The notes beneath the pieces were generated by a model. The model saw only the letters and a list, made by a program, of their open reading frames with translations, made no database searches and was not told the origin of the DNA. From Actinoplanes sp. L3-i22 (GTDB taxonomy: Bacteria > Actinomycetota > Actinomycetes > Mycobacteriales > Micromonosporaceae), in the NCBI RefSeq assembly GCF_019704555.1, contig NZ_AP024745.1, positions 11,950,767 through 12,014,766 on the forward strand: a DNA stretch of 64,000 nucleotides, read 5' to 3'. Shown piece after piece: positions 34,261 to 43,075 of this stretch (positions within the stretch are counted from its first letter, which is position 1; each line of letters begins with the position of its first letter). A program made the position numbers and the translations under genes.

Positions 34261-35972
34261 TGCGCACCCGGGGTGAGGAATTCGAGCACGACCGCGGGCT
34301 TGTCGCCGGGCTGCTGCTGTGGCTGGACCGGCACCGGCGGACGCGGCTGCACCGGCTGCTGCCGGTACTGCTGCACCGGCTGCGGCTGCACCGGCTGCTG
34401 GTACTGCTGCTGCGGCACCGGCTGGTGCGGCGGCAGCGCCTGGTGCTGCTGCGGCGACAGGGGCTGACGGGGCTGCGGTACGTGGACGGGCAGGGACAGG
34501 CCGGGCTCGAGGTCGTCGTCGGACTCCGCGTGACCATGCGGAGTCTTGTGCCAGCCACGCTTGCCGGTGAGCATCTCGAAGACCGCGATGTACGTCGAGA
34601 CGCTCATCCACAGCCACATCACCTGGGCCATGAACATGTACTTCAACAGGCCGAACCGGCCCTTGGTCTGCTGCGCCTCCGACAGGGTCGTCTGCACCAG
34701 CTCAAGCATGATGCCGAAGTTGCCGACCAGGAGCAACGCGGTCGCGGTGTAGTAGACCGGCGCCGGGAAAAGATCACCGATCAGCGTCGAGCCGGTGGCG
34801 AAGTAGGCGATGGACAGCGCCAGGAACAGCGGGTTCAGCAGGAACGTCAGCGGCGTGCCGTACGTCATCAGCAGGAACGCCAGCCAGCGGTGCAGGCCCA
34901 TCCCGGCGGCCGAGCGGAACGGCCGGCGGCTGTGCACCAGCGCGGTCTGCAGATAGCCGCCCTTCCAGCGACGCTGCTGCTTGTCCACGACCCGGCTGGA
35001 GATCGGGGCCTCTTCCAGCGTCACCGACGCCAGCAGATCCACGCGATAACCGGCCGCGGCCAGACGAGCCCCGAGATCGGCGTCCTCGGTCAGGTTGTGC
35101 GGATCCCAGACCAGCCCGCCGGGGAGCGCGACCTCCTGCAGGACGTTGACCCGGAAGTGGTTCGAGGTGCCGCCCAGCGGGACCGGCAGCCCGAGGCGGG
35201 CCAGGCCGGGCAGGAACTTGCGGAAGTGGACCTTGTAGCCGACCCAGTAGAGCGCCGAGACCCAGTTGGTGTCGTCGTTCCAGAACACCAGCTCGGCCTG
35301 CAGACAGACGACATCACGACGGGCCAGGCGGAACGTCGACACCGAGAGCAGCAGCTGATCGGGGTCGGGCCGGTCCTCGGCGTCGTAGATCGTCACGTAC
35401 CGGCAGCCGTCGGCCACCACGATCGGGAACGCCACGTTCATCGCGTTCGGCTTCGTCTTCGGACCACCCGGCGGGATCACCACCACCACGACATGACCCC
35501 ACGGGCCCTGCGGCCTCGTCCCGTCACCGTGCACCCGCAGCCCGATCGCGGCGGCCGCGGCCAAGGTCTCCTCGTCGTCCTGCTCGATCAGGATGTAGAC
35601 GTGCAGCTTCTCCCGCGGATAGTGCAGCTGGCTCACGCGCGCGACGAGCCGGCGCAGCATGTTCGCCTCGTGGTGCACCGGCAGCAGCACGCCGTAGTGC
35701 GGAAGCTCCCGGGAGGACGGCAGCACGTTCGACAGGAGCAGGCGGTGCCGGCGGCCGGCCGCGGTCACGAAGAGTTTGAACAACGCGAAAACGAGGTAGA
35801 AGGCGATGAACGCGCCGACCACTCCGGTTGCTGTCAGTCGTGGATAGCGAAACAATCCGTAACCGAGGGCAAGCAGAACGAGTCCGGCCAATACCTTCTG
35901 CCCGGTGCTGAGCAGTTTCGCAGCCGTCCGGTCAGAGCGACTATTTACCGCGTTCACCGTTTCTTCGACCAT
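34257..35972 (-). CDS. processive family-2 glycosyltransferase, cassette copy 2
   Basis: 571 residues from ATG 35972. The catalytic motifs (DAED, TEDADLG, QQRRWKGG) and C-terminal helices match copy 1 almost residue for residue. It adds a 60-residue Gln/Pro-rich tail (QQYQQPVQPQPV) absent in copy 1, which could bind a partner. Its leader shares GGGGGT and GAGCGGC with copy 1. It begins the second coupled cassette; its promoter must lie in the 335-base gap to 36307. Confidence 0.9.
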   Translation of the reverse strand: MVEETVNAVNSRSDRTAAKLLSTGQKVLAGLVLLALGYGLFRYPRLTATGVVGAFIAFYLVFALFKLFVTAAGRRHRLLLSNVLPSSRELPHYGVLLPVHHEANMLRRLVARVSQLHYPREKLHVYILIEQDDEETLAAAAAIGLRVHGDGTRPQGPWGHVVVVVIPPGGPKTKPNAMNVAFPIVVADGCRYVTIYDAEDRPDPDQLLLSVSTFRLARRDVVCLQAELVFWNDDTNWVSALYWVGYKVHFRKFLPGLARLGLPVPLGGTSNHFRVNVLQEVALPGGLVWDPHNLTEDADLGARLAAAGYRVDLLASVTLEEAPISSRVVDKQQRRWKGGYLQTALVHSRRPFRSAAGMGLHRWLAFLLMTYGTPLTFLLNPLFLALSIAYFATGSTLIGDLFPAPVYYTATALLLVGNFGIMLELVQTTLSEAQQTKGRFGLLKYMFMAQVMWLWMSVSTYIAVFEMLTGKRGWHKTPHGHAESDDDLEPGLSLPVHVPQPRQPLSPQQHQALPPHQPVPQQQYQQPVQPQPVQQYRQQPVQPRPPVPVQPQQQPGDKPAVVLEFLTPGAQ

Positions 35973-36307
35973 GCCGCTCTACCCCCGCATGCAGCCCGTT
36001 CACGCGTCCGATAATCGAAGCTGACACGTGCCGGATAGCAGGGTAGGTAGCTGCGCGGGGTCCCGCAACCCGGCAGATCGCCCATGTGGTAGGCCGACCG
36101 GTCGTCCATTTCCAGCACAATTCTGACGGTTTATGCCCCGCAGCAGGCGCTGATTCATTGCTTCAGCGTTACGCGCGGGAGGCCAGGAGGCGCGCCGGGC
36201 AAGAAATGTGAATCTGGTCTCGAACCCTCAGGTCGGGCATCCTCCCGAACCGTTTCAGTCCGTCCCGACCTGCGGCTGCGACACCTCGCCGGCGCCGTAA
36301 AAAAGGC
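35973..36307. other. gap between cassette copy 2 and cca
   Basis: No gene. The left part should carry the promoter for cassette copy 2 on the minus strand; I cannot point to a clear -35/-10 pair. A six-A run at 36299-36304 reads as a T-run just after the cca stop on the minus strand, with no strong stem before it. Confidence 0.5.
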
Positions 36308-37738
36308 CTAGCTGATGTGGCCCTGCTCGCGGGCCCACTTGAGCAGTTCCGCCTCGGCCTCGTCGTGATCCAGCGGCCCGCGGTCGAGGCGCAGCTCCTT
36401 CAGGTGGCGCCAGGCCTGGCCGACGATCGGGCCGGGCGGCACGCCGAGCAGCTCCATGATCGCGTTGCCGTCCAGGTCCGGGCGGACCTTGGCCAGGTCC
36501 TCCTCGGCGGCGATCCGGTCGATCCGCACCTCGAGCGCGTCGTAGTCGGCGGCCAGGCCGGCCGCCTTGCGCCGGTTGCGGGTGGTCACGTCGGAGCGGG
36601 TCAGCTTGTGCAGGCGGGACAGCAGCGGGCCGGCGTCGGTGACGTAGCGGCGCACCGCGGAGTCGGTCCACTCGCCCCGGCCGTAGCCGTAGAACCGCAG
36701 ATGCAGCGCGACCAGGCCGACCACGTCGGTGGTGACGTCCTTGGGGTACTTCATGGCTTTCATCCGCTGCTTGGTGAGCCGCGCCCCGACCACCTCGTGG
36801 TGGTGGAAGCTGACCCGCCCGTCGCGGCCGACCGCCTTGGTGGCCGGCTTGCCGACGTCGTGCATCAGCGCGGCCATCCGCAGTACGAAGTCGGGGCCCT
36901 CGTCGCCCTCGAGCCGCATCGCGTTCATCACCACGATCAGGGTGTGCTCGTAGACGTCCTTGTGCTGGGCGTGCTCGTCGATCTCCAGCTTCAGGCCGGC
37001 GATCTCCGGCAGGAAGCGGTCGGCCAGGCCGGTGTCGACGAGCAGCCGCAGGCCGGCGATCGGGTCGGCGCCGCAGATCAGCTTGGTGAACTCGTCCCGG
37101 ATCCGTTCCGCGGTGATCCGGTCGAGATCAGCTGCCATGCCCCGCATCGCCGCGATGACCGGTTCGTCCACGGTGAACTGCAGCTTTGCCGCGAATCGGG
37201 CGGCGCGCAGCATCCGAAGTGGATCATCGCCGAAGGAGAGCTCCGGCGCGGCCGGTGTCCGGATCGTCCGGGACGCCAGGTCGGCGACCCCGCCGAACGG
37301 GTCGGTGAACTCGTGACCCGGCAGGGACACCGCCATCGCGTTGATGGTGAAGTCGCGCCGGCCCAGGTCGTCGAGGAGGGAGTCGCCGTAGCGCACCACC
37401 GGGTTGCGGCTGACCCCGTCGTACGCCTCGGCGCGGAACGTGGTGATCTCGATCCGCACACCGTTCTTCTGGATGCCGATCGTGCCGAACTCGCGGCCGG
37501 TCTCCCAGATCGCGTCGGCCCAGCTCTGCACGACCGCGAGGGTCTGCTCGGGCCGGGCGTCGGTGCAGAAGTCGAGGTCGTCGCCGAGGCGACCGAGCAA
37601 CGCGTCCCGGACCGAGCCGCCCACCAGGTGCAACTCGTGGCCGGCGGCGCCGAAACGGCGCCCCAGCTCGTCGGCTAGCGGGGACACGCGGAGCAACTCG
37701 GCGACCGCGTTCTGCTGGGCATCGTTCAGAACAGACAT
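36308..37738 (-). CDS. cca: CCA tRNA nucleotidyltransferase
   Basis: 476 residues. The nucleotidyltransferase head has LVGGSVRDALLG and DDLDFCTDARP, giving the two catalytic aspartates, then RRDFTINAMA. The neck has LRMLRAARFAA, and an HD domain follows (MHDVGKP). It adds or repairs the 3' CCA of tRNA. In many Actinobacteria it lies at this place next to murJ, often named pcnA. It is divergent from the gene at 37788. Confidence 0.95.
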   Translation of the reverse strand: MSVLNDAQQNAVAELLRVSPLADELGRRFGAAGHELHLVGGSVRDALLGRLGDDLDFCTDARPEQTLAVVQSWADAIWETGREFGTIGIQKNGVRIEITTFRAEAYDGVSRNPVVRYGDSLLDDLGRRDFTINAMAVSLPGHEFTDPFGGVADLASRTIRTPAAPELSFGDDPLRMLRAARFAAKLQFTVDEPVIAAMRGMAADLDRITAERIRDEFTKLICGADPIAGLRLLVDTGLADRFLPEIAGLKLEIDEHAQHKDVYEHTLIVVMNAMRLEGDEGPDFVLRMAALMHDVGKPATKAVGRDGRVSFHHHEVVGARLTKQRMKAMKYPKDVTTDVVGLVALHLRFYGYGRGEWTDSAVRRYVTDAGPLLSRLHKLTRSDVTTRNRRKAAGLAADYDALEVRIDRIAAEEDLAKVRPDLDGNAIMELLGVPPGPIVGQAWRHLKELRLDRGPLDHDEAEAELLKWAREQGHIS

Positions 37739-37787
37739 GGGGTTACCAGGTTAGTCGCTTTGGTTACCCAGGACTCCGCCGGGCAGG

Positions 37788-38675
37788 ATGGGACACGTGC
37801 CCGTTTCTGAGGTGCTGCGCCGGTTGAGCCTGGAACCCGGGTTCTGGACCGGCGAGATCAGCGATCCCGACCTCCTCCCTGAGCTGCTCCGCGTCTCCTT
37901 TCCGGTGGTCGACGGCTACGCCCTGATCCTCGAGATCGAGCAGCCCTCCGGCGAGCGGACGCTCGGCCTGCGCCGGCCGGTCGCCAGCGAGCCGGTCCAG
38001 ATCGGCTGGGCGCCGGCCGGTGGGCCGTACCCCGCTTCGCTGCGCTGGTGGGAACTGGAGACGTGCGCCCGGGTGATCGCGCTGGCCGATCCGACCCTGC
38101 CGCATCCGGGCCTGGTCGTCGCGCTGCTCGGGCCGTTCGCCCCGCCGACCGCCGACGACGACACGGCGGCCGTGGCGGCGGTGCGCGAGGCGGCGTACCG
38201 GTCGCTGCGCCGCGAGGTGCCGCCGCCCGCGCCCACCGGGCCGGAGCAGACGCCGCTGCCGCTCTTCACCGACGATCGCTGGTGGCCGGCACCGGCGGCG
38301 CCGTCGCCGCAGGTGCTGGACGAGGCCGCGATCGCGGAGCTGAGCCACCCGGCGCGGGCGATCGAAGAGGTCCGCGCGGACAAACGGTTTCCCCACGAAG
38401 ACCTGACCGATTTGGTACGCCGAGCCACCGCCCGCCTCGCCGACCTGCCCGAGCAGGAGTGGTACGCCACCACCCGCCCGCTGGCCCGGCGCATCGCCGA
38501 CTCCGGGGACCTGGGTCCGCTGCCCGATCTGCTCGGCGCGCTGACCGAGGCCGGCTGCGACCATCCGACCGTGCTGGATGCGCTGAGTGAGCCGCTCGTA
38601 CCGCTGGAGGCATGCTGGGTCGTGGAGACGCTGGCCGGCGCGGAACCTGGCACCCTCCTGCGTCACCATGTGTGA
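37788..38675 (+). CDS. hypothetical protein between cca and murJ
   Basis: About 295 residues, soluble, with no recognised motif. It begins VSEVLRRLSLEPGFWTGEI and has conserved-looking aromatic stretches (SLRWWELETCARVIALADP). ATG 37788 and GTG 37797 are both plausible starts; the GTG has AGGATGGGA before it. In Mycobacterium this slot holds mutT4, but no Nudix box (GX5EX7REUXEEXGU) is present here. Function unknown. Confidence 0.75.
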   Translation: MGHVPVSEVLRRLSLEPGFWTGEISDPDLLPELLRVSFPVVDGYALILEIEQPSGERTLGLRRPVASEPVQIGWAPAGGPYPASLRWWELETCARVIALADPTLPHPGLVVALLGPFAPPTADDDTAAVAAVREAAYRSLRREVPPPAPTGPEQTPLPLFTDDRWWPAPAAPSPQVLDEAAIAELSHPARAIEEVRADKRFPHEDLTDLVRRATARLADLPEQEWYATTRPLARRIADSGDLGPLPDLLGALTEAGCDHPTVLDALSEPLVPLEACWVVETLAGAEPGTLLRHHV

Positions 38676-38741
38676 CCTTGTTCTTAAGGTGGCCCAGTCT
38701 TCTATGGTGGCTCCAACATCGGTACGGCTCGGGAGGCATGG

Positions 38742-40493
38742 GTGAACGGCGGCCTGTACCGCAGCACGCACGCGGCGCCGGACGGCGAACCGCGACCGGA
38801 GGACGGCGTCACGGTCGTCTCGGTCGACGACCAGCTGCCGACCGCCGGTGGTGACCAGGCGCTGCCCCCGGAGAACGTCCCGGGGGACGGCGACGGCAGC
38901 ACCACCGGGCAGAGCGCGATCATGGCGATCGGCAGCCTGGTCAGCCGGATCATCGGCTTCGTCCGCAACGCGCTGATCGGCATGGCGCTCGGCGCCGGCG
39001 TCGGCGACGCGTACACCAGCGCCCAGTTCCTGCCGAACCAGATCTACGAGCTGCTGCTCGGCGGCATCCTGTCCAGCGTGCTGATCCCGCTGCTGGTGCG
39101 GCGGCGCAAGGCGGACCCGGACGGCGGCCAGGCGTTCACCCAGAAACTGCTCACCTTCGCGGTGGTCAGCCTCGGCCTGGCGGCGCTGCTGGTGGTGGCG
39201 GCCGCCCCGGTGATCACCGCGATCCAGGCCAGCTCGGAGAACAGCGCGGCCTACAAGGACCTGGTCACCCACTTCGCGTACCTGATCCTGCCGATCATCT
39301 TCTTCACCGGCGTCTCCGCGCTGATCGGCGCGGTGCTGAACGTGCGCGGGCACTTCGCCGCGCCGATGTGGGCGCCGATCCTGAACAACCTGGTGGTGAT
39401 CGCCACCGCCGGCCTGTTCCTGCTGATCTTCGGCCGCGGTGTGACCGTGGAGAACATCACCGTCGCGCAGATCGCCCTGGTCGGCGGCGGCACCCTGCTC
39501 GGCATGGTGGTGCAGGCGCTCGGCCTGCTGCCGGCGCTGCGCAAGGTCGGCTTCCGCTGGAAGTTCAACTGGGACCCGCGCTCGCTCGGCCTCGGCGAGA
39601 TCGGCCGGCTGGCCGGCTGGATGCTCTGCTACGTCGCGGCCAACCAGGTCGCCGTCTTCGTCATGGTCAAGATCCTGAACCGGGTTGCCGGCAAGGGCAG
39701 CGCCAGCGTGCTGGCCTTCAACAACGTCTTCCTGCTGACCATGATGGCGCACGGCATCATCGGCGTCTCGGTGATGACCGCGTTGCTGCCGAAGATGAGC
39801 GCGGCCGCCGCCGAGGGCCGGTTCGCCGACGTCAGCGCGGACCTCACCCGGGGCATCAAGCTCACCGTGGCCGCGCTCGCGCCGATCTCGGTGATCTACG
39901 CGGTGCTCGGCGTGCCGATCTCGGTGATGCTCTTCGAGGGCGGCAACTACACCCACGCCGAGGCGCTGGACACCGGCACGGTGCTGACCGTCGCGGCGTT
40001 CGCCGTCATCCCGCTGTCGGTGAGCTACCTCTGCACGTACGCGTTCTACTCGCTGCAGGGCAACAAGACCGTCTCGCTGATCAACCTGCCGGTGGTGGTG
40101 ATCCGGATCGTCGCGTACCTGGTCCTCGCCGCGATGCTGAGCAAGGGCCTGCTGGCCGCCGGGATGACCGCCGCCAACGCGATCTCGTACCTGGTCTCGG
40201 CGGTGCTCTCGCTCATCGTGCTGCGCCGCAAGGTGGGCCGGCTCAACCTCGGCTCGGTGGCCTCCTCGCTGCTCCGGGTCGCGATCGCCGCGGCGGTGGC
40301 CGCCGCGCTCGGCTACCTGGTGGTGCGCCTGCTGCCGGGCGCCGGCTCGCCGGACGGCCGGGTCCAGTCGCTGGTCCAGCTCGTCGTCGGCGGCGCGGTG
40401 ATCCTGGTCGCCTACCTGGTCGCCGCGATCATGCTGCGGGTCCAGGAGATCAGCCAGGTCGTCGGCATGGTGCGCCGCAAAATCGGCCGCTGA
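38742..40493 (+). CDS. murJ: lipid II flippase MurJ
   Basis: 583 residues with about fourteen hydrophobic helices after a 60-residue soluble leader. The MurJ/MviN signature is visible (SLVSRIIGFVRNALIG, then NQIYELLLGGILSSVLIPLL). It moves lipid II across the membrane for peptidoglycan synthesis. Unlike Mycobacterium, where MviN is fused to a pseudokinase domain, the kinase-like partner is a separate gene, 210 bases downstream. GTG 38742 follows GGGAGG. Confidence 0.95.
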   Translation: MNGGLYRSTHAAPDGEPRPEDGVTVVSVDDQLPTAGGDQALPPENVPGDGDGSTTGQSAIMAIGSLVSRIIGFVRNALIGMALGAGVGDAYTSAQFLPNQIYELLLGGILSSVLIPLLVRRRKADPDGGQAFTQKLLTFAVVSLGLAALLVVAAAPVITAIQASSENSAAYKDLVTHFAYLILPIIFFTGVSALIGAVLNVRGHFAAPMWAPILNNLVVIATAGLFLLIFGRGVTVENITVAQIALVGGGTLLGMVVQALGLLPALRKVGFRWKFNWDPRSLGLGEIGRLAGWMLCYVAANQVAVFVMVKILNRVAGKGSASVLAFNNVFLLTMMAHGIIGVSVMTALLPKMSAAAAEGRFADVSADLTRGIKLTVAALAPISVIYAVLGVPISVMLFEGGNYTHAEALDTGTVLTVAAFAVIPLSVSYLCTYAFYSLQGNKTVSLINLPVVVIRIVAYLVLAAMLSKGLLAAGMTAANAISYLVSAVLSLIVLRRKVGRLNLGSVASSLLRVAIAAAVAAALGYLVVRLLPGAGSPDGRVQSLVQLVVGGAVILVAYLVAAIMLRVQEISQVVGMVRRKIGR

Positions 40494-40703
40494 TCGGCCC
40501 GGCGCGTGCCAGACCTGCCCTGAACAGGTGCTTTTCACCCGGACTGCAGGGAAAACCACCCGTTCGTACGGGGCCGCGCCGATGCCGCGCCGGGGGGACG
40601 ACCTGCCGGAGCATGGCCGAGTACGGGTATGGTCGTTGTCGGCATGTGCTCGGGCACACCATTGCCTTGAGCACCCATGGCATGCACCACCGAGGGAGGA
40701 CTG

Positions 40704-42257
40704 GTGACCCAGGTCGGCGAAGGCCACGAGACCGCGGCCGACGAGGCCGGACCGGTTTTGACCTTCGGTGAACCCGCCGTCGGTGAGATCCTGGCCGAGC
40801 GTTATCAGCTCGAGCAGCACGTCAACAACGACAGCGCCGGCCGCCAGGTCTGGCGCGGGATCGATGTGGTGCTGCGGCGACCGGTCGCCGTCGTGCTCCG
40901 GCACCCCGGTGGCGACTCCGCCGCCGAGATGCTGCAGGCCGCGGTCGCCGCGAGTCGGGTGCTCCACCCCAATCTGGTCGGTGTCTACGACGCCATCGAC
41001 GAAGAGCAGCGCGCTTACGTGGTGCGCGAGTGGGTCGACGGCGAGTCGCTGCGCGATCTGATCGCCGCCGAGGGTCCGCTGGACCCGTCCCGGGCGATCG
41101 CGATCGCCCATTCGATCGCCGACGCCCTGACCGCCGTGCACGCCACCGGGATGATCCACGGCAACGTGCACCCCGGCACCGCGCTGATCGGCGACGACAA
41201 CCGCGTGGTCCTGGCGGATGCCCGGGCCGACGCGGCGGACAGTCCGGAGGCCGATGTCCGTGCGGTCGGTGGCCTGCTCTACTTCGCGCTCACCGGCCAC
41301 TGGCCGCAGGCCGAGACCGGGCGCGCCGCGCTGCCGGACGCGATCCGCGACAGTGCCGGCACGCCGGCCGCCCCGCGGCAGTCCCGGGCCGGAGTCCCGG
41401 CCTACCTCGACGATCTGACGATGGACCTGTTGGATCGCCGGGTCGCGGTGCCGTCCGCGGAGGCGCTCACCGCCGAGCTCGGCCGGCTGGACGCGGCGGC
41501 CGAGGAGGAGGAGTTCGAGGACGTCGGCCCGCTGCGGTTCGTGCAGGCCGGTGGCGCTCCGAGCGAGTCCGCCCGGAGCACGCCCAAGATCCTGCTCGGG
41601 GTCGGCGCGCTGGTGATCATCGCGGTGATCGGTCTGGTCTTCGGCATCCGCGCGATCAACAACTCGAGCAAGCCGGACGCGTCGGCCTCCACACCGGTCC
41701 AGGCCGGCGCGGGTGCCCAGCCCGACGGCGCCGGCACGGCCAGTGAGGACCCGCTCGGCCCGCCCAAGCAGATCCCGCTGACCGCCGACATGGTCCGGAT
41801 CGTCGACCCGCCGAACGGCGAGCGCAAGGACACCGGCGAGTCGGACTTCGTGGTCGACAACGACCCGAAGACCGCCTGGCAGCTGTCGTACTATCTGCAG
41901 CCGAACTTCGGCGGCGGCAAGCCCGGCATGGGGGTCCTGATCCACCTGCCGGAGGCGCGGGCGCTCTCCGAGGTCCGGGTCGCGTTGTCCGCCCCCGGCG
42001 CCGTCGTCGACCTCCGGGTCGGCACCAAGGACCCGGGCGACAACTCGAACGGCGACAAGCAGATCGTCAAGACCTACACCAAGGTCAGCGACGCCGACAG
42101 CGCCGACACCAACACCGGCGACAAGCAGATCCTGAACGGCTTCGACCCGGACAAGAAGTACCAGTACGTACTGGTCTTCATCACCAAGTTGCCACGCAAC
42201 GAGGACACCCCGGGTTACCAGGTCGACGTCAACGACATTCAGCTGTACGGCTACTGA
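40704..42257 (+). CDS. pseudokinase-type membrane protein linked to murJ
   Basis: 517 residues from GTG 40704, just after GAGGGAGGA (40692-40700). Residues about 30-260 follow a Ser/Thr kinase layout (ERYQLEQHV, then MIHGNVHPGTALI and VVLADARAD). The catalytic HRD reads HGN, and DFG reads DAR, so it should not phosphorylate. A membrane helix near 292-315 (ILLGVGALVIIAVIGLVFGI) leads to an outside domain with DNDPKTAWQLSYY, like a discoidin/F5-8C fold. In Mycobacterium the matching domain is fused to MviN and binds FhaA when phosphorylated; a similar role here is inference. Confidence 0.88.
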   Translation: MTQVGEGHETAADEAGPVLTFGEPAVGEILAERYQLEQHVNNDSAGRQVWRGIDVVLRRPVAVVLRHPGGDSAAEMLQAAVAASRVLHPNLVGVYDAIDEEQRAYVVREWVDGESLRDLIAAEGPLDPSRAIAIAHSIADALTAVHATGMIHGNVHPGTALIGDDNRVVLADARADAADSPEADVRAVGGLLYFALTGHWPQAETGRAALPDAIRDSAGTPAAPRQSRAGVPAYLDDLTMDLLDRRVAVPSAEALTAELGRLDAAAEEEEFEDVGPLRFVQAGGAPSESARSTPKILLGVGALVIIAVIGLVFGIRAINNSSKPDASASTPVQAGAGAQPDGAGTASEDPLGPPKQIPLTADMVRIVDPPNGERKDTGESDFVVDNDPKTAWQLSYYLQPNFGGGKPGMGVLIHLPEARALSEVRVALSAPGAVVDLRVGTKDPGDNSNGDKQIVKTYTKVSDADSADTNTGDKQILNGFDPDKKYQYVLVFITKLPRNEDTPGYQVDVNDIQLYGY

Positions 42258-42280
42258 GCAGCGCTTTCGAGCGGTGTTTC

Positions 42281-42311
42281 AGGGGCGGTTCCCGGTCGGG
42301 GAACCGCCCCT
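42281..42311 (+). terminator. terminator of the pseudokinase gene
   Basis: AGGGGCGGTTCCC (42281-42293) and GGGAACCGCCCCT (42299-42311) form a perfect 13-bp stem with a 5-base loop, followed by GTTTC. It separates the murJ and sigM transcripts. It contains GGAAC, which could overlap an ECF -35 box, but no clear -10 follows. Confidence 0.85.
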
Positions 42312-42367
42312 GTTTCGTGACGCGGGGTGACACCACGCGGACCGCACGGATGGCATACATTGCTGGC

Positions 42368-43075
42368 GTGACTTTCCGGGACGTACCGCCCGGCGGACCC
42401 GGTGGGGGCGACCCCGAGCCGAGCGACGCCGAGCTGGTGCGTGCCCACGTCGCCGGTGATCCGGAGGCGTTCGGCGAGCTGGTCCGCCGGCACCGGGACC
42501 GGCTCTGGGCGGTCGCCCTGCGCACCACCGGGGACCGCGAGGAGGCCGCCGACGCGGTCCAGGACGCGCTGCTCTCGGCACACCGGGCGGCCGCGAGTTT
42601 CCGTGGCGACTCGGCCGTCACCACCTGGCTGCACCGGATCGTGGTGAACGCCTGCCTGGACCGGCTCCGCCGGCGCCGGGCGCACCCGACCGTCCCGCTG
42701 CCGGACGGCAGCCGGGACGACCAGCCGACCGGTCCGGAACCGGTCGCCCCCACCCCGGACCAGGACACCGTGCTGCTCGTCCGGGACGCGCTCGCCGCCC
42801 TGCCGGTCGACCAGCGCGCCGCGATCGTCCTGGTCGACGTGCAGGGGTACGGGGTGGCCGAGGCCGCCGAGATGCTCGGGATCGCCGAGGGGACGGTGAA
42901 GAGCCGGTGCGCCCGCGGCCGGGCCCGGATGGCGCTGTCGTTGCGCGAGCTGCGGGACGGTCACAGTGACTCGGGGCACGATGGGAACCGGACCGGTGGC
43001 GGGGACGTCCCATCCAGGTCGAGTGGCACGGTGACGTCGCCACCGACCGGGCGTGAACGGAGGGACCAGCGGTGA
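42368..43075 (+). CDS. sigM: ECF RNA polymerase sigma factor (SigM-type)
   Basis: 235 residues. Region 2 (AFGELVRRHRDRLWAVAL, then DREEAADAVQDALLSA) and region 4 (ALAALPVDQRAAIVLVDV, then GYGVAEAAEMLGIAEGTVKSR) are complete; there are no extra domains. By position (between murJ and trxB) it is SigM. The start is uncertain: GTG 42368, ATG 42350 and GTG 42317 are all in frame, none with a good ribosome binding site. The stop overlaps the putative anti-sigma start (GTGA). Confidence 0.92.
   Translation: MTFRDVPPGGPGGGDPEPSDAELVRAHVAGDPEAFGELVRRHRDRLWAVALRTTGDREEAADAVQDALLSAHRAAASFRGDSAVTTWLHRIVVNACLDRLRRRRAHPTVPLPDGSRDDQPTGPEPVAPTPDQDTVLLVRDALAALPVDQRAAIVLVDVQGYGVAEAAEMLGIAEGTVKSRCARGRARMALSLRELRDGHSDSGHDGNRTGGGDVPSRSSGTVTSPPTGRERRDQR

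Noticed and set aside
36030..36080. Possible c-di-GMP-I riboswitch because of GGTAGGTAGC
   Set aside because: It is on the plus strand with no downstream plus-strand gene nearby, and the conserved GCAAACC and GACGCAAAG core is missing.
37764..41945. A 1393-codon open frame on the minus strand
   Set aside because: It is antisense to the gene at 37788, murJ and the pseudokinase, has no recognisable domain and is Arg/Gln/His-rich, as expected for a shadow frame in GC-rich DNA.
42281..42320. ECF-type -35 box GGAAC as a sigM promoter
   Set aside because: It falls in the terminator stem and no CGTC-like -10 lies at the needed spacing.
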